A stretch of DNA of 8,947 bases from Candidatus Peregrinibacteria bacterium CG_4_10_14_0_2_um_filter_43_11 (GTDB lineage: Bacteria > Patescibacteriota > Gracilibacteria > UM-FILTER-43-11). Of this stretch, positions 1 to 5,292 are shown in pieces. Under the pieces are notes generated by a model. It did no database searches. It was given only the letters and a program-made list of their open reading frames with translations, and was not told the origin of the DNA. The position numbers and the translations under genes are program-made. Position 1 is the stretch's first letter. Every line of letters begins with the position of its first letter. Location: NCBI GenBank assembly GCA_002792495.1, contig PFOK01000079.1, positions 1 to 8,947 of the forward strand. The letters are read 5' to 3'.

Positions 1-140
1 CTCTGATGTTCAGGAACATCGCCGGACTCCAGAACATGATGTTTGCCTGACCGTGGCGGGCAGAGTAAAATTCAGCGTGTCTGGGGAATGGCTAATTGTG
101 CAGAAAGTCTAATGTCTTCGATTTCTTCTCTTGAGTGATT
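1..140. other. Unassigned left edge beyond the toxin break
   Basis: No gene can be firmly assigned here. On the plus strand one frame is open from the window edge (codons from position 2) to a TAA at 110-112, giving about 36 codons whose last part reads TVAGRVKFSVSGEWLIVQKV. This could be the tail of a protein entering from the left, but it is too short to identify. On the minus strand a frame continuing from the neighbouring toxin remnant after a one-base shift runs to a stop at 92-94. The base composition is richer in GC at 1-100 than in the very AT-rich antitoxin region, so a junction near 100-140 is plausible. Confidence 0.25.
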
Positions 141-206
141 TTAGCTAACTACTTTTTTGAGTTGTTTTCTAAATAATTTTGTTGGAATAATTTTATACTT
201 TCTCAT
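141..206 (-). pseudogene. Truncated RelE/YafQ-like toxin remnant (21 codons)
   Basis: An ATG at 206-204 lies inside the last codons of the antitoxin gene in another frame, the usual overlap in RelB-RelE type operons. The reading frame gives MRKYKIIPTKLFRKQLKKVV followed by one Ser and a TAA at 143-141. This matches the usual N-terminus of RelE/YafQ-superfamily mRNA interferases, a first beta strand followed by a Lys-rich helix. Family members are normally about 85-95 residues, so the catalytic part is missing. Skipping one base near 148 reopens a frame (LAKITQEKKSKTLDFLHN, stop at 92-94) that also looks like toxin helix sequence. A frameshift plus a later truncation therefore seems more likely than a genuine 21-residue peptide. 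The family call rests on a short N-terminus and on the neighbouring antitoxin. Confidence 0.55.
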
Positions 207-471
207 CGTCATCGGGTTCATTTAGGATATCTTCAAACATTTCGTGGGCATTGCTATAGGCTTTTGCTGTTCCATTTTTGATGTCCTCGTCTAACTCTTT
301 CATAGTCTCCACTATTTCATTTTTTAATTTCAAAGTCAATCCACACTCATCGTTCAAATAACTTTTGAAGAACTGGGCAATTAAGGCGGTTAATGTAAGC
401 CCTTCTTTTTTAGCCTTTTTCTGAGCTTTTGACTTGAGAACAGGATCTAAATTGATGGTTAAAGTACTCAT
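193..471 (-). CDS. RelB/DinJ-type antitoxin, ribbon-helix-helix
   Basis: This 92-residue protein looks like the antitoxin half of a type II toxin-antitoxin pair. Residues 2-8 (STLTINL) form the DNA-contacting beta strand of a ribbon-helix-helix dimer. Residues about 10-24 and 28-40 supply the two helices, with the turn at KEGLT. The acidic C-terminal half (residues 45-92, with AKAYSNAHEMFEDILNE near the end) is the kind of flexible region that wraps and neutralises a RelE-family toxin. Its last codons overlap the start of a RelE/YafQ-like frame that breaks after 21 codons, so in this genome it is probably an orphan antitoxin or a decaying pair. There is no Shine-Dalgarno before the ATG. A TATAAT-like hexamer (minus strand, 486-481) lies 9 nt upstream, so the transcript would be nearly leaderless. 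A palindrome upstream fits autorepression. DinJ versus RelB subfamily cannot be settled by eye. Confidence 0.8.
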   Translation of the reverse strand: MSTLTINLDPVLKSKAQKKAKKEGLTLTALIAQFFKSYLNDECGLTLKLKNEIVETMKELDEDIKNGTAKAYSNAHEMFEDILNEPDDDEKV

Positions 472-472
472 G

Positions 473-513
473 ATACTAATATTATACTGATTATATACTT
501 ATAATATCAGTAT
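473..513. promoter_or_regulatory. Palindromic operator/promoter of the antitoxin gene
   Basis: Two 13-bp arms, ATACTAATATTAT (473-485) and ATAATATCAGTAT (501-513), are inverted repeats with one mismatch, separated by 15 bp. A second copy of the half site, ATACTGAT (484-491), also pairs exactly with ATCAGTAT (506-513), so the region holds several TACT(A/G)AT half sites. The minus-strand -10 candidate TATAAT (486-481) lies among them, with a weak -35 (CTGATA, 510-505) 18 bp upstream. Ribbon-helix-helix antitoxins bind such repeated short palindromes to repress their own operon. The repressor assignment is inferred from position. Confidence 0.6.
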
Positions 514-593
514 TATGATAAAAATCAAGACCCGTATGGATTACCAAAGTCTAAAACGACAATTTCTCAAAAGAACTGTGCTATCAACATCAA

Positions 594-869
594 TCAGGCG
601 GATTGATAACGGGCGGCCGTAGCTCGATCGCGAGCTGTCCGAGCTTTTTCACCCCTTATAGCCACCTCTTTTGATTCCAGAAGACGCCTCAACGGATCCT
701 GAACCTTTCGACCGGAAAATTGAGATTGAAGGTCAGCGCGAAAACGGTCGATTCTTTCACGATAACTTCCTAAATTTGCTCCTGTAACCACGTTGCAAAT
801 ATCTCCTAAGGTTAAATCTTGTAAACCCGCCCCTTCTGGATGAAGAGCTGTACTCATTCGTTCAGCCAA
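594..869 (-). CDS. Unknown small basic protein, second gene of a two-gene unit
   Basis: I do not recognise this protein of up to 91 residues. Residues 1-35 are mixed. Residues 36-91 are strongly charged and predicted helical, rich in Arg (RIDRFRADLQSQF, then DPLRRLLESKEVAIRGEKAR), with a very basic tail that could bind nucleic acid; that is inference. The start is uncertain. The TTG at 869-867 makes an 8-nt overlap with the gene before it (its TGA lies at 864-862). The ATG at 857-855 gives 87 residues and begins 4 nt after that stop. No Shine-Dalgarno supports either. The overlap or near-overlap implies co-translation with the upstream gene. Both proteins contain the residues VTGANL in related DNA contexts. 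Downstream (520-593) no clear hairpin terminator is visible. Confidence 0.5.
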   Translation of the reverse strand: MAERMSTALHPEGAGLQDLTLGDICNVVTGANLGSYRERIDRFRADLQSQFSGRKVQDPLRRLLESKEVAIRGEKARTARDRATAARYQSA

Positions 870-1134
870 AGTGGAGATTTGCCCCTGTCACCGGAAACAC
901 CTCACCTGTTTCCATATCCACCCTAAAAAAATGAAGACTCTCGGCTCCAGGATGAGAGGTGTATAATGAAAAATGAACCTCGGTTGCCCGTCGAACCACC
1001 CCGCCCCTTCCTTTATCAGACGTATGAAAGCGAATGGCTTGCCTGATTTGTAACCTTAAAAGCTGTTCCGCCATCATTGGAGAAGCCGGTACTGGATCGG
1101 GTCTTGAAAACGGAGGAACAAAAGGTGGAGTCAT
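862..1134 (-). CDS. Unknown 90-residue protein, first gene of a two-gene unit
   Basis: I do not recognise this protein. It begins with a Pro-rich stretch (residues 1-19, PPFVPPFSRPDPVPASP) and continues with a short helix (MMAEQLLRLQIRQAIRF, about 20-36). The C-terminal half alternates hydrophobic and polar residues like a small beta domain (TEVHFSLYTSHPG, SLHFFRVDMETGEVFPVTG, residues about 51-85). There is no signal peptide or membrane segment. An alternative start is the double Met at residues 20-21 (1077-1072), which would remove the Pro-rich part. No Shine-Dalgarno precedes either start, but a TATAAA hexamer (minus strand, 1146-1141) sits 6 nt before the ATG, and a better -35/-10 pair lies further upstream. 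Its stop overlaps or nearly overlaps the start of the next gene, so the two products may act together. Confidence 0.55.
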   Translation of the reverse strand: MTPPFVPPFSRPDPVPASPMMAEQLLRLQIRQAIRFHTSDKGRGGVVRRATEVHFSLYTSHPGAESLHFFRVDMETGEVFPVTGANLHFG

Positions 1135-1158
1135 GGCAAATTTATAATCGTGCCATAG

Positions 1159-1186
1159 ATTAAATTAAAACAAAAAAGCATGTCAA
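1159..1186 (-). promoter_or_regulatory. Candidate promoter of the 1134-594 gene pair
   Basis: On the minus strand a consensus -35 TTGACA (1186-1181) is followed after 16 bp by TTTAAT (1164-1159); TAATCT (1162-1157) with an 18-bp spacer is an alternative -10. Transcription would start near 1152, about 18 nt before the ATG at 1134. No ribosome binding site is seen in that leader. Confidence 0.5.
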
Positions 1187-1214
1187 TAAAAAAATATAAC
1201 CGTGTTTTTTTATT
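1185..1214 (-). terminator. Weak AT-rich hairpin after the 43-residue ORF
   Basis: The arms AATAAAAAAA (1185-1194) and TTTTTTTATT (1205-1214) are perfect 10-bp inverted repeats with a 10-nt loop. The arm at 1205-1214 touches the stop codon of the small ORF at 1216-1214. Read on the minus strand, the 3' arm is U-rich, as in an intrinsic terminator, but the stem contains only A-T pairs, so termination would be weak. It also touches the -35 element of the next promoter. Confidence 0.3.
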
Positions 1215-1345
1215 TAACTCTGTAACTTATCTATTTCAATCTTTAGTGCCACTTCGATAACTCTGATTTCTTCTGCCGTTACACCCACTTTTGCAAGATC
1301 ATTTATATCACCAAACCCCACTTGGATTGAGGGTGATATGATCAT
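1214..1345 (-). CDS. Possible 43-residue protein downstream of tsaD
   Basis: A short frame from ATG 1345-1343 to TAA 1216-1214 encodes 43 residues beginning MIISPSIQVGFGDINDLAK, followed by an amphipathic, acidic helix (TAEEIRVIEVALKIEIDKLQ, residues 23-42). It starts 22 nt after the tsaD stop, in the same direction, with GGGG about 4 nt before the ATG as a poor ribosome binding site. The frame stays open a little further upstream (PEVAFGPGL) without another start codon. The regular helical pattern and lack of low-complexity sequence make it more plausible than a random ORF. It could also be the worn tail of a longer protein. The function is unknown. Confidence 0.4.
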   Translation of the reverse strand: MIISPSIQVGFGDINDLAKVGVTAEEIRVIEVALKIEIDKLQS

Positions 1346-1367
1346 TAGCCCCGGTCCAAAAGCAACC

Positions 1368-2384
1368 TCAGGTCAACCTTGATGATGCTTGGACGATCAC
1401 ATCTTTCCAATCCCAATCCGTATTTGGATGCCGTTGAAACAGAAAATACCCGGAAGCGGCGATCATGGCGGCATTGTCGGTGCAATAAATGAGATTTTTG
1501 GGGTAAATAAGGGAGATGTTTTCGGGTAATTTTTGGCGTGTGACCTCGCGCAGAAGCAGGTTGGCGGAAACTCCGCCCGCCAAATGGATTTCGGAAACGT
1601 CGTGAGCTTCCGCGGCGGCGATGAGTTTATCGGAAAGCACGTCGACAACAGCCATCTGAAAACCGGCGGCCAGATCGGCGATTTGTTTTTCGGAAGGCTC
1701 TTCCAGTAATTTTACTTCGCGCAAGACGGCGGATTTAAGACCGGAAAAAGAGAAGTTGAAGCGATTGTCTTTATCTAATTGAGCCCGAGGAAAAGCGTAG
1801 GCATCGGGCCGACCTTCAATTGCCGTCTTGGCAATGACAGGCCCTCCGGGAAATCCAAGGTTGAGCATACGGGCGACTTTATCGAACGCCTCCCCGGCCG
1901 CATCGTCGAGTGTTTCGCCGATCACTTCAAAATCGTGATGGCCTTTCATGAGCACGAGTTCGTTGTGCCCGCCGGAAACGGTGAGAATGAGAATGGGGAA
2001 TCGGGGATCTTCTTTGCGATCGATAAAGTTGGCATAAATATGCCCGGAAACATGATGAACAGGGATAAGGGGTTTTTGATGAATGTATGCCAATGTTTGC
2101 GCGGTGTTTACCCCCACAAGCAATGCGGCAACAAGACCAGGTGCATGAGTGACCGCAATGACGTCGACATCAAGCCAAGTGGCTGAGGCGTCGGAAAGTG
2201 CCCTATCGATGACAGGGGAAATCTGACGAAGGTGCTCCCTCGCGGCGACTTCCGGAACCACCCCACCGGTTTGCCGATGAAGATCCAGGGAGCTGGCGAT
2301 CACGTTACTGAGCACTTCCGTGCCATTGCGGACAATGGAAGCGGCTGTTTCGTCACACGATGTTTCGATACCGAGAATGAGCAT
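1368..2384 (-). CDS. tsaD: tRNA N6-adenosine threonylcarbamoyltransferase TsaD
   Basis: TsaD transfers the threonylcarbamoyl group from TC-AMP to N6 of A37 in ANN-decoding tRNAs (t6A), working in the cytoplasm with TsaB and TsaE. The 338-residue length is normal. Visible family motifs in order are GIETSCDETAAS (5-16), the metal-binding HxxxH at H111/H115 (HHVSGHIY), SGGHNELV (137-144), GETLDDAAGEAFDKVA (156-171) followed by GFPGGP, SFSGLKSAV (212-220), LAGGVSANLLLRE (268-280) and CTDNAAMIA (301-309). These are the nucleotide and metal sites of the ASKHA-fold Kae1/Qri7/TsaD family and all appear intact. The ATG at 2384 places the first motif at its usual position. No Shine-Dalgarno precedes it. 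TsaB, TsaE and TsaC are not in the window. An extended -10 promoter lies about 80 nt upstream, and the following 43-residue ORF could be co-transcribed. Confidence 0.97.
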   Translation of the reverse strand: MLILGIETSCDETAASIVRNGTEVLSNVIASSLDLHRQTGGVVPEVAAREHLRQISPVIDRALSDASATWLDVDVIAVTHAPGLVAALLVGVNTAQTLAYIHQKPLIPVHHVSGHIYANFIDRKEDPRFPILILTVSGGHNELVLMKGHHDFEVIGETLDDAAGEAFDKVARMLNLGFPGGPVIAKTAIEGRPDAYAFPRAQLDKDNRFNFSFSGLKSAVLREVKLLEEPSEKQIADLAAGFQMAVVDVLSDKLIAAAEAHDVSEIHLAGGVSANLLLREVTRQKLPENISLIYPKNLIYCTDNAAMIAASGYFLFQRHPNTDWDWKDVIVQASSRLT

Positions 2385-2401
2385 AAATAATGTTTACTGA
2401 A

Positions 2402-2437
2402 TATTCCAATTGATAAGCCTATTGGTGAACCCATTGG
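2402..2437. repeat. Three degenerate 12-bp tandem units in the tsaD leader
   Basis: Plus-strand units TATTCCAATTGA (2402-2413), TAAGCCTATTGG (2414-2425) and TGAACCCATTGG (2426-2437) follow one another without gaps. Units 2 and 3 share 9 of 12 bases and units 1 and 2 share 8 of 12. They lie in the untranslated leader between the tsaD promoter and start codon. They could be protein-binding half sites or chance. Confidence 0.3.
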
Positions 2438-2465
2438 TAACCGATTAGAGCAATAATCAAAAGAA

Positions 2466-2474
2466 AGTATACCA
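2466..2474 (-). promoter_or_regulatory. Extended -10 promoter of tsaD
   Basis: The minus strand reads TGGTATACT (2474-2466), an extended -10 (TGn plus TATACT). No good -35 is at the right spacing (TGTAAG is the best at 16 bp), as is common for extended -10 promoters. It would give a leader of about 75 nt before the tsaD ATG. Confidence 0.45.
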
Positions 2475-2637
2475 AATCCCTCCATAACTTACAGTTAAGC
2501 AACATACATTTTTTCTATTTAGATGTTTCCCGTTCCGATTTCTTGGTGAATACAAGGGGTATAAAACAGGATTTTTTATTTTTTAGAGGAATATTATAGG
2601 TCTATTTACAGAAACCAGCTCACATTATTCGAAGATC
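2475..2637. other. Intergenic stretch with no gene seen
   Basis: Both strands were read and no convincing ORF, RNA gene or strong hairpin was found. The stretch is AT-rich, with T runs at 2511-2516 and 2572-2584, and lies between the tsaD promoter and the stop of the 59-residue ORF. A perfect 8-bp palindrome, AAGATCTT (2632-2639), overlaps that stop codon. Confidence 0.4.
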
Positions 2638-2817
2638 TTAGTCTGATACCTCGCAGCTTGCTGGGGGGTAGTTCATTTGACCGGTCTCCGCTGAAAGAGT
2701 ACGAACCGCCGCATCGTGGGCTATCCGGAAGACATCTTCGGCATGAGGAACCAGATCACGATGAAAAATTCTGACATCGATGGCTCCCTGCATGATTCTG
2801 GACGGATATTCGAACAT
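2638..2817 (-). CDS. Unknown 59-residue protein with its own promoter
   Basis: The frame runs from ATG 2817-2815 to TAA 2640-2638 and gives 59 residues beginning MFEYPSRIMQGAIDVRIFHR. The middle (residues about 21-42, DLVPHAEDVFRIAHDAAVRTL) looks like an amphipathic helix, and the tail is GQMNYPPASCEVSD. Its GC content is clearly higher than the AT-rich flanks, and amino-acid use is that of a real protein rather than a chance frame. I do not recognise the family. It could be an intact small protein or a conserved fragment. A close-to-consensus promoter begins about 20 nt upstream with a palindrome over its -10. There is no Shine-Dalgarno. It is transcribed divergently from the transporter gene at 2939. 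Confidence 0.5.
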   Translation of the reverse strand: MFEYPSRIMQGAIDVRIFHRDLVPHAEDVFRIAHDAAVRTLSAETGQMNYPPASCEVSD

Positions 2818-2827
2818 ATTTTTGAAC

Positions 2828-2867
2828 TTACTATTTACATAGTAAAATATTTTAATTTTTAAGTCAA
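2828..2867 (-). promoter_or_regulatory. Sigma70-like promoter with overlapping palindrome
   Basis: On the minus strand TTGACT (2867-2862), a 17-bp spacer and TACTAT (2844-2839) form a good promoter for the 59-residue ORF, with transcription starting near 2832. The arms TTACTAT (2828-2834) and ATAGTAA (2839-2845) make a perfect 7-bp inverted repeat with a 4-bp centre covering the -10 and start site, a likely place for a repressor to bind. The element lies in the divergent region shared with the transporter gene. Confidence 0.55.
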
Positions 2868-2904
2868 ATAAAACTCACAAAAAATGACATCGATAAATTC
2901 ATTG

Positions 2905-2932
2905 TTGTTTTTTAAAATGGCAGGCGTAAAAT
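2905..2932 (+). promoter_or_regulatory. Candidate leaderless promoter of the transporter gene
   Basis: TTGTTT (2905-2910), a 16-bp spacer and TAAAAT (2927-2932) lie directly before the ATG at 2939. The expected transcription start falls on or next to the ATG, so the mRNA would be leaderless. No Shine-Dalgarno is present at a useful distance, which agrees with this. Confidence 0.45.
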
Positions 2933-2938
2933 AGACTC

Positions 2939-4273
2939 ATGTTTTCCTCCCTCCTCCTTCAGCATGGGGCGCTCATCATCTCTTTGATTGTTTTTATCGC
3001 TGTTTTTTCGATCATCGTTTTGGAGTGGTTCGACAAAACCGTTGCCGCGATGGCGGGTGGTATTTTTTTGATTCTTTCACGCGTGATCACTTTTGATCAA
3101 GCTGTGGAAGCAGTGAATTTTGAGATCATCGCTCTTTTGGGTGCCATGATGATCATCGTCCAAATCGCTCAGGAATCCGGTTTGTTCACACTCGTCAACT
3201 TCAAGTTGGCCAAATACTCACGCGGGAACCCTTTTTTGATCTTTCTCTTTTTCACGCTTGTTACCGCGTTTGCCTCCGCCTTTTTAGACAATGTGACGAC
3301 CATTTTGATTGTCGCGCCTCTTACTATTTCTCTTGTACGGGGAATGGGATACAACCCTTTTCCCTTTTTGATTGCGGAAATCATGCTCTCTAACATTGGC
3401 GGCGCGTTAACACTGGTGGGTGATCCACCCAATGTGCTTGTGGGAACCGCGGTTGGCCTTTCGTTCAATAGCTTCATTGTGAATCTTTCTATTCCTATTT
3501 TTATAATCATTGTGGTGACACTGTTGTTGTTTTACATCATCCGCTGGGCAGATCTAAAACCGATTCGTCATCATTTACCAAAGTTGTTTTTGAGCAATGT
3601 GCTGTTGCAGAAAATCCAGTATGAACATCAAAAAACACCTCTCGACAAAATGTATATGATTAAGGTGACAACCGTGCTTGTTTTGACTGTTCTTGGGTTC
3701 CTTTTTCAGTTCGCGCTCCATTTGCCCATCGCGTCAATCGCCTTGACCGGCGCTTTTGTTCTGATGCTGGTCGTACACAAAAGGATTCATGCTCATCATA
3801 TTTTCAGCTCTATCGAATGGCCCACACTTGGGTTTTTTGCAGGTCTTTTTGTGATCGTTTCCGGATTGGAACACACGGGCGTACTCGAAATGATTGCCGC
3901 CTCCATTGTTCAACTGACTTCGAATTTTAATGTTCTGCTCTTGCTGATTTTATGGAGTGCCGGGCTTTTTTCGATGGTGATCGACAACATTCCTTTTGTC
4001 ACGGTGATGATTCCGATTTTAGCGAATGTTAAAGTTCACTTTTCCGCTGATCCTCATGTGGAACTCTTGTGGTGGGCGCTCATTTTGGGAGCCGCGCTTG
4101 GCGGCAATGGAACCATGATCGGCGCTTCCGCGAATGTAATCGGTGTTGATATCGCGCGTAAAAACGGAGTTGATATTACTTTTTGGGGCTATTTTAAATA
4201 CAGCTTTCCTCTCACATTGGTCGCCCTTGCGATTTGTTCCGCTTATCTTTTAATACGAGCTAACTATTTCTAA
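2939..4273 (+). CDS. ArsB/NhaD/P-protein-type membrane transporter
   Basis: This 444-residue inner-membrane permease has about 11-13 hydrophobic segments and belongs to the ion transporter superfamily (SLC13, ArsB, NhaD and P-protein/OCA2 relatives). It shows the duplicated signature of that fold. In the first half, FLDNVTTILIVAPLT (115-129) is followed by SNIGGALTLVGDPPNVLVG (151-169). In the second half, MVIDNIPFVTVMIPI (346-360) is followed by LGAALGGNGTMIGASANVIG (383-402). The two Asp-Asn pairs and the NxGG/GGN loops form the substrate and cation site in known relatives. A charged cytoplasmic loop (about 203-240) links the halves. The best match by eye is the P-protein/ArsB-like branch; the substrate (Na+/H+, arsenite or another anion) cannot be told, and no ars genes are nearby. 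The first hydrophobic segment begins at residue 11, supporting the ATG at 2939. The stop overlaps or abuts the next gene, suggesting an operon. Confidence 0.9.
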   Translation: MFSSLLLQHGALIISLIVFIAVFSIIVLEWFDKTVAAMAGGIFLILSRVITFDQAVEAVNFEIIALLGAMMIIVQIAQESGLFTLVNFKLAKYSRGNPFLIFLFFTLVTAFASAFLDNVTTILIVAPLTISLVRGMGYNPFPFLIAEIMLSNIGGALTLVGDPPNVLVGTAVGLSFNSFIVNLSIPIFIIIVVTLLLFYIIRWADLKPIRHHLPKLFLSNVLLQKIQYEHQKTPLDKMYMIKVTTVLVLTVLGFLFQFALHLPIASIALTGAFVLMLVVHKRIHAHHIFSSIEWPTLGFFAGLFVIVSGLEHTGVLEMIAASIVQLTSNFNVLLLLILWSAGLFSMVIDNIPFVTVMIPILANVKVHFSADPHVELLWWALILGAALGGNGTMIGASANVIGVDIARKNGVDITFWGYFKYSFPLTLVALAICSAYLLIRANYF

Positions 4274-4346
4274 TGTTCAGGATCAATTATCGGCGTTATT
4301 CCGTGAGATCGAGATCGATCTGGGAACCCATGATTTCTGTATTCTT

Positions 4347-5171
4347 GTGCTGGACGCGCTGAAGGATGCCCTGAGGCATTATCAATGTGAGGATCAAGCC
4401 TGTTTCGTGGAGCAATTTGATGCTATTTTTACCTTGACTCTTGGGGTAAAGCCGAAGTACGCGATTCTGATCGACAGTTTTTACAAGATTCAGAAACACA
4501 TCCGTTCTAAAAGCTCTATTCGTGAGTTACTGGAGGTGATCGATGCCATAAAAACAGAACGCGCGAATGAAATGTTTTTTCTTCAAAAAGCTGTTTCTCT
4601 AGTGGATGTTCAGGGGAAAAATATTTTGATTTATGATCATAGCCATTCCGTTCAACACGCTCTCAGCACACTAAAGGAATCAGGAAAATCGTTTTCCATT
4701 CTTATTGCCGGACAGGATCTGAAAAAAACAGATGACAATATTTCCTTCGCCCATTACTTGGGTGTTCCCTATAAAGTGGTTCCCGCCTATATGCTTTCTC
4801 ATTTAGATAAAACGATTGATGTCGCTTTTTTTGGAGCAGTGACCTTGCAGGAAGGCACGCAGTTTGTCATGGATCCGGGGAGTAAGTCGATCATCGCTCA
4901 CCTTCATTTGGAGAAAAAACCCATGTATGTCTTTTTGACTACTTCCAAGTTTTCTTTGTGGCCTATTGAAAGTCATCAAAAGGAAATTTATGTCAAAACA
5001 CACCGACGCAAACATCATCATCTCAGTGAAATTGAATTTGATCACGTCAAATTTTCGCACGATCGCGTCGGAGCGGATTTGATCAATTACACCGTAACGG
5101 AAAAAGGTATTTTTACGCCGACTCAGCTTTTAAAAGAATACCAAACACTTCGGGAAAAACGGGCATTGTAA
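4347..5171 (+). CDS. eIF-2B/ribose-1,5-bisphosphate isomerase-like protein
   Basis: The C-terminal 190 residues have the Rossmann-like eIF-2B alpha/beta/delta fold shared with MtnA and archaeal ribose-1,5-bisphosphate isomerase: GKNILIYDHSHSVQHAL (90-106), SILIAGQDL (117-125), GVPYKVVPAYML (139-150), IDVAFFGAVTLQEGT (157-171), MDPGSKSIIAH (175-185) and KPMYVFLTTSKF (191-202), ending with the usual ITE-type helix region VTEKGIFTP. The catalytic isomerases have GAD..NG and NKxGT motifs. Here the Asp after GA is Val (V165) and NKxGT is DPGSK, so isomerase activity is doubtful. The GTG at 4347 is the first standard start in frame, but the frame is open back to 4254 and upstream codons (QDQLSALFREIEIDLGTHDF) look coding. 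The true start may be a rare codon, or a lost base may separate it from the ATG at 4273-4275, which overlaps the transporter stop. Homologues usually have about 300 or more residues, which fits the extension. Confidence 0.75.
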   Translation: MLDALKDALRHYQCEDQACFVEQFDAIFTLTLGVKPKYAILIDSFYKIQKHIRSKSSIRELLEVIDAIKTERANEMFFLQKAVSLVDVQGKNILIYDHSHSVQHALSTLKESGKSFSILIAGQDLKKTDDNISFAHYLGVPYKVVPAYMLSHLDKTIDVAFFGAVTLQEGTQFVMDPGSKSIIAHLHLEKKPMYVFLTTSKFSLWPIESHQKEIYVKTHRRKHHHLSEIEFDHVKFSHDRVGADLINYTVTEKGIFTPTQLLKEYQTLREKRAL

Positions 5172-5221
5172 GAAAAACTCAATACAGAGGTGACGTTTAT
5201 CGATTTTCAACACGCTTTCCA

Positions 5222-5250
5222 TTGTCTTTTGGCCTTTTTTTTGGTATAAT
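5222..5250 (+). promoter_or_regulatory. Strong extended -10 promoter
   Basis: TTGTCT (5222-5227), a 17-bp spacer and TATAAT (5245-5250) preceded by TGG form the best promoter in the window. Transcription would begin near 5257, so the whole left inverted-repeat arm would be in the 5' leader of the four-helix-bundle mRNA. The promoter lies outside the repeat-bounded module and may originally have served the gene at 5703. Confidence 0.65.
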
Positions 5251-5265
5251 GTAATGATTATTTAA

Positions 5266-5290
5266 GATTAAAAATTAAAAAATTCAAGAT
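5266..5290 (+). repeat. Left arm of the 25-bp perfect inverted repeat
   Basis: The arm begins GATTAAAAATTAAAA and ends TTCAAGAT. It is the exact reverse complement of 5671-5695. It ends 2 nt before the ATG of the four-helix-bundle gene, so in RNA the paired stem would sit at the start codon. Bases just outside do not pair. Confidence 0.9.
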
Positions 5291-5292
5291 CA

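Noticed and set aside
1779..2186. 135-codon plus-strand open frame
   Set aside because: It is entirely antisense to tsaD, whose motifs are certain, and has no family resemblance.
3169..3510. 113-codon minus-strand open frame
   Set aside because: It is antisense to the transporter, with Lys/Arg-rich composition typical of the reverse of hydrophobic coding sequence.
4273..4362. Short ORF starting at the TAATG overlap (MFRINYRRYSVRSRS...)
   Set aside because: It ends after 29 codons and has poor protein character, while the overlapping frame that joins the eIF-2B-like protein is clearly better.
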